Source: Amycolatopsis anabasis (GTDB taxonomy: Bacteria > Actinomycetota > Actinomycetes > Mycobacteriales > Pseudonocardiaceae). From it: a stretch of DNA of 64,000 nt. Under the pieces are notes generated by a model. It was not told where the DNA came from. It saw only the letters and a program-made list of their open reading frames with translations, and made no database searches. Made by a program: the position numbers and the translations under genes. Location: assembly GCF_009765355.1 (NCBI RefSeq), contig NZ_VTHK01000043.1, positions 1 through 64,000 of the forward strand, read 5' to 3'. Shown here piece by piece: positions 34,007 to 40,967 of this stretch (position 1 is its first letter; each line of letters starts with the position of its first letter).

Positions 34007-34699
34007 TTAGCGCGAATCCGACTCCAAGCGGAGGGTGAAACCGACGCCGTGCACGGTGTGCAGCAACCGCGGCGCACCCCCGGCTTCGGTTTTGCGGCGC
34101 AGATAGCCGATGTAGACGTTCAGGTTGTTCGTGCCGTAGTGGTGCCCCCAGACCCGCGCCTGCAGGTGGGCCCGCGTCAACACCTTCCCGGGCGCGGCCA
34201 GGAACTGGCGCAGCAGGTCGAATTCCGTCGGGGTCAGCGCGATCGGGCGGCCCGCCCGGGTCACCTCGCGCGTGCTCGTGTGCAGTTCGAGGTCGGCGAA
34301 GCGGAGCACTTCGGGGGGCCGGCACGCCCGGTTCTGCTTGAGCAGCGCCCGCAACCGGGCGAGCAGTTCCTCCAGGGCGAACGGTTTGACCAGGTAGTCG
34401 TCCGCGCCCGCGTCCAGGCCGGTGACCCGGTCCCCCAGGCCGTCGCGGGCGGTGAGCATGAGCACCGGCATCCGCTCGCCACCGGCCCGCAGCCGACGGC
34501 AGGTCTCCAGGCCGTCGGTCCCCGGCATCATCATGTCGACGATGGCGAGATCGGGCCGCGCACCCCGATCGGCCGGGAAGACCTGGCGCAGGGCCTGGTC
34601 CCCGTCGCACGCCGTCAGCACCTGGTAGCCCTCGAATTCCAGGCTGTGCCGCAGGCTCTCCCGCACATCCGGATCGTCGTCCACAACCAGCACTCGCAT
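34007..34699 (-). CDS. OmpR/PhoB-family response regulator
   Basis: 230 residues. The receiver has the acidic pair in VVDDDPDV, the phosphoacceptor Asp in LAIVDMMMPGTDG, Thr in MLTARDG and Lys in LVKPF; the C-terminal winged helix carries LTPTEFDLLRQFLAAPGKVLT. No histidine kinase gene is nearby. It is transcribed into the PBP gene and diverges from the GT2 gene across repeated TCTCTCA boxes. Confidence 0.92.
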   Translation of the reverse strand: MRVLVVDDDPDVRESLRHSLEFEGYQVLTACDGDQALRQVFPADRGARPDLAIVDMMMPGTDGLETCRRLRAGGERMPVLMLTARDGLGDRVTGLDAGADDYLVKPFALEELLARLRALLKQNRACRPPEVLRFADLELHTSTREVTRAGRPIALTPTEFDLLRQFLAAPGKVLTRAHLQARVWGHHYGTNNLNVYIGYLRRKTEAGGAPRLLHTVHGVGFTLRLESDSR

Positions 34700-34736
34700 C
34701 GAGGAACAACATAACGCGGTTCGCCGGGAAATCGGG

Positions 34737-34778
34737 TTTCTCTCACGAACTTCTCAGCATCCCGCCAGGGATCTCTCA
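34737..34778. promoter_or_regulatory. TCTCTCA-type repeats between response regulator and GT2
   Basis: TTTCTCTCA (34737-34745), TTCTCAG (34751-34757) and ATCTCTCA (34771-34778) are partial direct repeats spaced about one or two helical turns apart in the divergent gap. OmpR-family regulators bind such tandem direct repeats, so autoregulation and control of the GT2 gene are plausible. The GT2 ATG has no SD and may be leaderless. Confidence 0.45.
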
Positions 34779-34803
34779 CCGGCCCGGCGGCATTGTCTGA
34801 AGA

Positions 34804-36018
34804 ATGGCGACGGTCGACATCATAATTCCGGTATTCAACGAAGAACGGGCGCTACCGGGCTGCGTTCGCGTTCTCCGGAAATTCCTGCTCGAGCAATTCC
34901 CCTTCGAATGGACGATCACCGTGGTGGACAACGCCAGCACGGACGGGACCTTCCGGGCCGCCCAGTCGATCGCGGCGGAAACCAGCGATGTCCGGGTACT
35001 GCACCTGAACCGCAAGGGGCGCGGGCTGGCCCTGCGCGAATCGTGGGGAGCGAGCGAAGCCGACATCGTCGTGTACATGGACGTCGACCTTTCCACCGGA
35101 CTCGACGCCCTGCTGCCGCTGGTGGCCCCCTTGGTCAACGGGCATTCCGATATTTCGATCGGCTCGCGGCTCGCGCCCGGCGCCCGCACCGTGCGCGGAC
35201 CGAAACGGGAATTCCTCTCCCGCTGCTACAACCGGCTCATCCGGCTCACCCACGGCGCGCGGTTCTCCGATGCCCAATGCGGTTTCAAAGCGGCCCGGAC
35301 CGAGGTCATCCGCCCGCTGCTGCGGCAGGTCCGGGACGACGCGTGGTTCTTCGACACCGAGTTGCTGCTGCTGGCCGAGCACAACGGGCTGCGGGTGCAC
35401 GAGGTTCCGGTCGACTGGGTGGAGGACACCGACAGCCGGGTCGACGTCGCCGGAACCGCCCTGGACGATCTGCGCGGCCTGATCCGGGTGGCGCGGGCCA
35501 AGGCCTCCGGTCACGCGTGGGTCGCCGACCTGCCGCGGCGCCCGGAACCGCAGGCGACCCATCCGGACGCGGTGCTCGGCCGCCGGAGCGGCGGGCTCTC
35601 GTGGCAACTGCTGTCGTTCACGGCCGTCGGCGCGATCTCCACGGTGGCCCATCTCGCGCTCTACGCGGTGTTCCGGCTGTGGTGGCCGCTGCTGCTCGCC
35701 AACCTCGTCGCGCTCGTGCTCACCACCCTGTTCAACACCGAGGCCAACCGCCGCTTCACCTTCGCCGCGCCGCGGGCCTCGACCGGCCGGATCCACGTGC
35801 AGGGGCTCCTGGTTTTCGGCCTCTACTACCTGTTCACCTCGGCGGCCCTGCTGATCCTGCACGCGGTCGACCCCGCTCCCGCGCGCACGCTCGAGCTGAC
35901 GGTGCTCCTGGTCTCCGCCGCGATCGGCACCGCGGGCCGCTTCCTGCTGCTCCGGAACTGGGTTTTCCCGGGCGCCCCGGCGCGACCTACACGCGATCGG
36001 AGTTCTGTTCGGGGATGA
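34804..36018 (+). CDS. GT2 glycosyltransferase with GtrA-like domain
   Basis: 404 residues. The N-terminal GT2 domain (DIIIPVFNEE, VVDNASTDGT, YMDVDLSTGLD with the DxD, GSRLAPGARTVRGPKRE) resembles dolichol-phosphate mannose synthase. Residues about 265-385 form four membrane helices of the GtrA type (FTAVGAISTVAHL, FNTEANRRFTF). The pair suggests synthesis and membrane handling of a polyprenyl-phosphate sugar for envelope glycosylation. The last 32 bases overlap the converging cyclase gene. Confidence 0.88.
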   Translation: MATVDIIIPVFNEERALPGCVRVLRKFLLEQFPFEWTITVVDNASTDGTFRAAQSIAAETSDVRVLHLNRKGRGLALRESWGASEADIVVYMDVDLSTGLDALLPLVAPLVNGHSDISIGSRLAPGARTVRGPKREFLSRCYNRLIRLTHGARFSDAQCGFKAARTEVIRPLLRQVRDDAWFFDTELLLLAEHNGLRVHEVPVDWVEDTDSRVDVAGTALDDLRGLIRVARAKASGHAWVADLPRRPEPQATHPDAVLGRRSGGLSWQLLSFTAVGAISTVAHLALYAVFRLWWPLLLANLVALVLTTLFNTEANRRFTFAAPRASTGRIHVQGLLVFGLYYLFTSAALLILHAVDPAPARTLELTVLLVSAAIGTAGRFLLLRNWVFPGAPARPTRDRSSVRG

Positions 36019-37348
36019 TCACCGGTGGGGTCGCGGCCGAGTAGAGCACGACCTGGTCGCGGCCGTTCGCCTTGGCGTGGAACGCGGCGTCGTCGGCGGC
36101 CTGCAGGAGCGGGGTGTACTCGGTGGCGTGCTCGGGGAACACGGCGCCGCCGATGGAGGCGCTCAGGCCGGTGACCGTTTCGCGTTTGCCCGGCCGGACG
36201 ACCGGGACCGGGACCTGGAGTTCGCGGATCGCCGTGCGGATCCGGTCGGCGATGGCGAGGAGTTCGTCGCCGTTGGCGCCGGGCAGGACGACGGCGAACT
36301 CGTCCCCGCCGAAGCGGCCGACCGCGTCCCCGGCGCGGACCTGCCCGCGGATGGCGGTGGCGACCGCGCGCAGCACGGCGTCCCCGGTGACGTGGCCGTC
36401 GCCGTCGTCGATGCTCTTGAAGCGGTCCAGGTCGATGAGCAGGATGCCGAGGCAGGAGCCGATCTGGCGGGCGCGGGCCAGTTCGCGGTGCGCGAGCTCG
36501 GCCCAGAACTCGGGATCGAGCAGGGCGGTCTTGGAATCGGTGCGCGCGGCGAGTTGGAACTGCGGCAGCAGCAGGCCCAGGTGCAGGGCGACCGGGGTGA
36601 CCATGAGCACCGGCAGCAGCCAGGGCCGGACGGTCACCACGAGCGCGATTCCGCAGCCGATGCCCACCGCGGCCAGCACGATCAGCACGTCCGAGGGGTT
36701 GCCGAGCGCGATCCGGCCGGGCTTGTCCGGGTTGGTCATGATGATCATGAAGACCACCAGGACGTAGTTGAGCCCGAAGTAGACCACCCCGGCGAGCAGC
36801 AGCGCGACCATCCCGCCGGGCCCGTCCAGATGCGGCATGAACGGGGCCAACCGGCCGCCGGTGCCCACGGACAGCACGGCGCCCGACGCGACGCACGCCA
36901 GGATGACCGTCGCCGCCGAGAAGACCTTGCGGTGCAGGACACCGCGCCGCCGGTACACCCGGATCCAGGAATGCCCGTAGCTGACCGCGATCACCACACC
37001 GGCCAGCGAGGGCGGCAACAGCAGCAGCCCGGCGAAGATCCAGATCGACTGCAGGTGCATGTGCGGACGCCCGTCCGCGCTCAGTTCGCGGATCCGCTCT
37101 ATCCCCTGCGCCGCTTCCAGGTGGATGATCTCAGCGGCGACGAGCAGTCCGCACCACAGCAAGGCCTGACCGGTGACCGGCACCAGCCCGGCGGTGGCGA
37201 CGATCGACACCACCGCCGCTGCCTCGACGAGCGCGAGGTAGAGCAGCACCGGCCGGGACAGCGTCCATAACGCCCAGTGACGCGGATTGCAACCCGACCG
37301 TGGGCTGATCGAGCTGGGCAGGCGTCTTCGTGCCTTGGACAATTCCAC
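35987..37348 (-). CDS. Membrane diguanylate cyclase (GGDEF)
   Basis: 453 residues: about seven hydrophobic segments in residues 25-265, then a GGDEF domain. The active loop FGGDEF (347-351 for GGDEF) is intact, and an RxxD inhibitory site (Arg338-Asp341) lies 5 residues before it, so product inhibition by c-di-GMP is expected. There is no EAL domain. The membrane part is not a known MASE that I can name with confidence. Confidence 0.88.
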   Translation of the reverse strand: MELSKARRRLPSSISPRSGCNPRHWALWTLSRPVLLYLALVEAAAVVSIVATAGLVPVTGQALLWCGLLVAAEIIHLEAAQGIERIRELSADGRPHMHLQSIWIFAGLLLLPPSLAGVVIAVSYGHSWIRVYRRRGVLHRKVFSAATVILACVASGAVLSVGTGGRLAPFMPHLDGPGGMVALLLAGVVYFGLNYVLVVFMIIMTNPDKPGRIALGNPSDVLIVLAAVGIGCGIALVVTVRPWLLPVLMVTPVALHLGLLLPQFQLAARTDSKTALLDPEFWAELAHRELARARQIGSCLGILLIDLDRFKSIDDGDGHVTGDAVLRAVATAIRGQVRAGDAVGRFGGDEFAVVLPGANGDELLAIADRIRTAIRELQVPVPVVRPGKRETVTGLSASIGGAVFPEHATEYTPLLQAADDAAFHAKANGRDQVVLYSAATPPVIIPEQNSDRV

Positions 37349-37485
37349 GCGGAGCCCCTCTCCAGGTGGATCGCCAGCGGAGATCCGTCACTGTAATCGC
37401 ATAGGCGCTGTGTGTCACTAGGCCGGACGATCGACTGTGCGCTCACGCAGCGTGTCGCCCTTGAATGCCGAGGAGGCAGAAATCC

Positions 37486-37749
37486 ATGATCGCCATCCCC
37501 GTTCCGCAGTTCGGTGCCCCCGTCCGCCGTCGTCACCAGCAGCGTCCGACCGACTGGACCCGGTCCTGCCCGACCGACTGGACCCGCTCGGCCCCCACCG
37601 ACTGGACCGCGCCCGCGTGCCCGACCGATTGGACCCCGCGCACCGGTCCCACCGACTGGACCCCGCGCACCTGCCCGACCGACTGGACCCGTTCGCTGCC
37701 CACCGACTGGACCCCGCGGTCCTGCCCGACCGACTGGACGCGGTCCTAA
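37486..37749 (+). CDS. Eight-repeat PTDWT peptide, possible multi-core precursor
   Basis: 87 residues. ATG is 9 bases after a perfect AGGAGG. A 19-residue leader (MIAIPVPQFGAPVRRRHQQ) is followed by eight units of 8-9 residues, each with PTDWT, e.g. PTDWTRSC, PTDWTRSA, PTDWTPRTC. Cys ends units 1, 3, 5 and 7; units 2, 4 and 6 end in Ala, Gly and Leu, so the true period is two units. Between units, Pro, Asp and Thr codons differ only at the third base (ccg/ccc, gac/gat, acc/acg), which supports this frame and selection on the peptide. No signal peptide is evident. No modifying enzyme gene is adjacent; an MFS gene converges with 4 bases of overlap. Confidence 0.75.
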   Translation: MIAIPVPQFGAPVRRRHQQRPTDWTRSCPTDWTRSAPTDWTAPACPTDWTPRTGPTDWTPRTCPTDWTRSLPTDWTPRSCPTDWTRS

Positions 37750-39002
37750 GCCGGCCGGTTCCCGGGGCTCGGCGCGGCGACGTCCGCCCGGCCCCGGGTG
37801 CGGTGCCACAGCCAGCCCGCGCCCGCGGCGGCCACCACACCGGTCGCCCCGGCCATCGCGACCACGCGATGGGGCGCGAAGTGTTCGGCGACCAATCCGG
37901 CCCCGACCACCCCGAGGCCCTGGGTGACCCGCAACGCGGTCAACGCCAGGCCGAACGCCTGCGCGCGCCGCGCGTCCGGGGTGAGCCGCACGAACGTCGT
38001 GCTGGCCACCAGGTTGTAGGCGCTCGCCGCGCCCGAAACCGCGAACAACGCGAGCGCCACCACCAGGCCCGGCCGCGCCGCGCAGCCGATGAGCGGCGCG
38101 CAGGCCGCCACGGCCAGTGGTCCGAGCAACCGTCCGCGGCGAGGCTCGGGCACCCGGGCGAGCACCGCCATGCCCGCCACATTGCCCACCGCGTAGGCGC
38201 CGAGCAGCAGCCCCACCACCTCCGGTCCGCCTCCCAGCTCCGCGGCGAACGGGGCCGCGACGGCCTCGCCCGCGATGTAGAACCCGGACACGCAGGCGAG
38301 CACCACCAGGGCGAGCAGCCGCCGATCCGTCCACACCAGCGCCGCCCCCGCGCGAATCCGGCGCCACCACCGGCCGCCGGTTTCCGGATCGCCGGTGTCC
38401 GTCGGCGCGGCCCGGTGCCGGACCCCGAAGCGCACCAGCACCGCCGACACCGCGAAACTCCCCGCGTCCACGGCGAGTGCCCCGCCCGGCCCGAGCACGG
38501 CGACGAGCAGGCCACCGGTCGCGAAACCGACCACCTGCCCCACCTGCATCACCATCGACAGCAGGCCCATGCCCGCCACGAACTGCCGGTCCGGCAGCAC
38601 GTGCGGCAGCAACGCCGCCCGCGCCGCGTTCCACACCGGATTGAGCGCCTGCACGCCCACCAGCAACGCCCCCACCACCGGCAACGGCATTCCGGGCAGC
38701 GCCATCGCGCCGACGAGCACGAACCGGGCCAGATCCGCGGCCACCATCACCGCTCGGCGCGGATGCCGGTCGGCCAGCCCGGACAGCAGCGGCCCGCCGA
38801 GCAGATCCGGCAGGAAGGTCAGGGCGTAGACCGCCGCGGCCCAGCCGGGCGAACGCGTGCGGTCGAACACCAGAATCGACAAAGCCACCCGGGCGAGCTG
38901 ATCCCCCGCCACCGACACCAGCTGCGCCGCGAACAACGACCGGAATTCCGCCACCCGCAGGGCCTGCAGCAACCCCCCGCCGCGCGATCGTGGTTCAGCC
39001 AT
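37746..39002 (-). CDS. MFS transporter
   Basis: 418 residues with about 11-12 membrane segments. FDRTRSPGWAAAVYAL, SGLADRHPRRAVMVAADL (signature loop 2-3) and an Arg-rich central loop place it in the MFS_3/Enterobactin-exporter-like group. The frame runs open far upstream, but the ATG at 39002 begins the family N-terminus (MAEPRSRGGG). Its 3' end overlaps the repeat-peptide gene by 4 bases in convergent arrangement. Confidence 0.85.
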   Translation of the reverse strand: MAEPRSRGGGLLQALRVAEFRSLFAAQLVSVAGDQLARVALSILVFDRTRSPGWAAAVYALTFLPDLLGGPLLSGLADRHPRRAVMVAADLARFVLVGAMALPGMPLPVVGALLVGVQALNPVWNAARAALLPHVLPDRQFVAGMGLLSMVMQVGQVVGFATGGLLVAVLGPGGALAVDAGSFAVSAVLVRFGVRHRAAPTDTGDPETGGRWWRRIRAGAALVWTDRRLLALVVLACVSGFYIAGEAVAAPFAAELGGGPEVVGLLLGAYAVGNVAGMAVLARVPEPRRGRLLGPLAVAACAPLIGCAARPGLVVALALFAVSGAASAYNLVASTTFVRLTPDARRAQAFGLALTALRVTQGLGVVGAGLVAEHFAPHRVVAMAGATGVVAAAGAGWLWHRTRGRADVAAPSPGNRPA

Positions 39003-39125
39003 CCAACCCCCTCCCCGGGGCCAGCTTCGAACACGATGTCCAGGCGATGGTAGGGCAAGAAATGCGCGGCATCGCCGGTTTCGGCAGCGTTGTGCTCGCG
39101 GCTCGGGTGGTATTCGATCGAATGC

Positions 39126-40763
39126 GTGACCAACTCCCCCACCGCCCGCGAACTCGCCGATGACCTGCTCGACGCGATCGCCGTCGAGGCGCCCGTCGAA
39201 GCCACGCTGCTCGGAATTCCCGGCCACGATCACGAATTGCCCGATCTTTCCGAGGCGGCCGCTCGACGGCTGCGGGAGCGGGCCGCGAAAATCGCCGAGC
39301 GGGCCGCCGCGTCCGCGGACCCCGACCGCGTCACCCTCGGGGTGGTCGCGCAGCAGGCCGAGGCGATGATCACCCGCCTCGACTCGCGGAAGGTGGAGTT
39401 CGTGCTCGCCGACCCGTTCGACTCCGCCTGCGGCAACCTGCTGGCCTCCCTGCCCCAGCTCACCCCGACCGGCCCCCAGGCCGAGGACGACTACCTGGCC
39501 AGGCTGGCCGCGATACCCGAGTTCCTCACCACGCTGGCGCAACGCCATCGCGAGGGAATCCGGGCCGGGCGCACCCCGGTGGACCGGATGGCGCGCAACG
39601 CGGTCACCTACGTCGAGCGCTTCCTCGGCCAGGACGCGCCGTTCCCGCAGCCGCTCAGCGGGGACCGCGCGGAGCGGCGCGAGCGGCTGGTGGCCGAGCG
39701 GATCCGCCCGGCCTTGCTGGGCTACCGGGACGTGCTGGCCACCGAGGTGGTCGGCCGCGGCCGTCCCGACGAGCGCCCGGGGCTGTGCTGGCTGGAAAAC
39801 GGCGAGGCCACCTACGCCGCGCTCGCCCGCCAGCACACCACCACCGACCACACACCGCGCCGGTTGCACCAGATCGGCCTGGACCTGATCGCCGCCCTGG
39901 ATCGGGAATTCCGGGAGGTCGGTGGCCGGGCGTTCGGGCTGGACACCGGCGAGCAGGTGCGCGCGCGGCTGCGCACCGATCCCGCGCTGCGCTGGCGGGA
40001 CGCCGACGAGATGCTGGCCACCGCGCGCGAGGCCGTGGCCCGGGCGACCGCGGCCGCGGCCGACTGGTTCCACCGCACCCCGGAAGCGGAATGCGTGGTG
40101 CGCGCGGTCCCGGCCGCGGAAGCGCCGGTCGCCGCCCCGGCCTACTACCTGCCGCCCGCGCTCGACGGCAGCCGGCCGGGCCTCTACTTCACCAACACCC
40201 ACCAGGTCGAGACCAGGGACCGGTTCATCGCCGAAGCGGTCGCCTTCCACGAAGCCGTTCCGGGCCACCATTTCCAAGTCGCGCTCGCCCAGGAACTCAC
40301 CGGCCTGCCGATGTTGCGCACACTCGCGCCGGTGACGGCGTACCTCGAAGGCTGGGCGCTCTACACCGAGCGGCTGGCCGACGAAATGGGCCTGTACTCC
40401 GATGACGTGATGCGGCTGGGCATGCTCGCCGAGGACTCGGTCCGGGCCGCCCGCCTCGTGGTGGACACCGGTCTGCACGCGCTGGGCTGGACCCGCGAGC
40501 AGTGCGTGGAGTACCTGCGCGCCAACACGGTGCTGAGCGAGGTGGAGGTGCAATCGGAGACCGACCGCTACATCGAATGCCCCGGGCAGGCCCTGGCGTA
40601 CATGGTGGGCCGGTTGGAGATCCAGCGCCTGCGGGCACTGGCCGAGGCCGAACTCGGCACCTCGTTCGACATCAAGGACTTCCACGCCGTCGTGCTCGGC
40701 GACGGCTCGCTCCCGCTGCCGGTCCTCGGCGAAGTGGTGCGCGAATGGCTGAACCAGCCGTGA
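39126..40763 (+). CDS. DUF885 metallopeptidase-like protein
   Basis: 545 residues from a GTG at 39126. The motif HEAVPGHHF (His375, Glu376, His381, His382) is the conserved zinc-ligand-like signature of DUF885 and recalls HExxH peptidases; YLEGWALYTERLADEMG and TDRYIECPGQALAYMVG are other family blocks. No signal peptide, so cytosolic. A dispersed repeat starts directly after its stop codon. Confidence 0.87.
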   Translation: MTNSPTARELADDLLDAIAVEAPVEATLLGIPGHDHELPDLSEAAARRLRERAAKIAERAAASADPDRVTLGVVAQQAEAMITRLDSRKVEFVLADPFDSACGNLLASLPQLTPTGPQAEDDYLARLAAIPEFLTTLAQRHREGIRAGRTPVDRMARNAVTYVERFLGQDAPFPQPLSGDRAERRERLVAERIRPALLGYRDVLATEVVGRGRPDERPGLCWLENGEATYAALARQHTTTDHTPRRLHQIGLDLIAALDREFREVGGRAFGLDTGEQVRARLRTDPALRWRDADEMLATAREAVARATAAAADWFHRTPEAECVVRAVPAAEAPVAAPAYYLPPALDGSRPGLYFTNTHQVETRDRFIAEAVAFHEAVPGHHFQVALAQELTGLPMLRTLAPVTAYLEGWALYTERLADEMGLYSDDVMRLGMLAEDSVRAARLVVDTGLHALGWTREQCVEYLRANTVLSEVEVQSETDRYIECPGQALAYMVGRLEIQRLRALAEAELGTSFDIKDFHAVVLGDGSLPLPVLGEVVREWLNQP

Positions 40764-40802
40764 CCGAAACGGGGAACTCGCACGTCCGGAACGGGGGACT
40801 CG
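40764..40802. repeat. Dispersed intergenic repeat, inverted copy C
   Basis: Reverse complement of the repeat at 1-85 and 52402-52504: two units (CCGAAACGGGGAACTCG, CCGGAACGGGGGACTCG) separated by CACGT. It begins with the first base after the DUF885 stop. Confidence 0.7.
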
Positions 40803-40890
40803 CGCTGCCCTCGGCGGGCACTGCCCTGGATCAGTTGCTCCTCGCCGCCCTCGACGTCCGGTTGGCCAGTTTGGGGTGCCGCCGCAGAGC

Positions 40891-40921
40891 TTGACCTCAA
40901 CCCGGGTTGAGCAGGCAGGGT
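40891..40921 (+). promoter_or_regulatory. MerR-type promoter of the RPH-like gene
   Basis: TTGACC (40891-40896) overlaps CTCAACCCGGGTTGAG (40896-40911), a perfect 16-bp palindrome. With a 19-base spacer the -10 would be CAGGGT (40916-40921), which is weak, as usual for MerR-activated promoters. Transcription would start near 40928, so translation must begin at the GTG at 40968 rather than at 40920. The palindrome resembles SoxR-like sites. Confidence 0.6.
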
Positions 40922-40967
40922 GGCCCTGCCCAAGATCGCTCCCAGTGGCCGCGGAGGAACCCGGAAG

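Noticed and set aside
37437..37800. Alternative repeat readings of the same DNA (DRLDP-type and PTGP-type peptides)
   Set aside because: Those frames have no SD-start pair and run far past the repeat; base changes between units fall on the wobble position only in the PTDWT frame.
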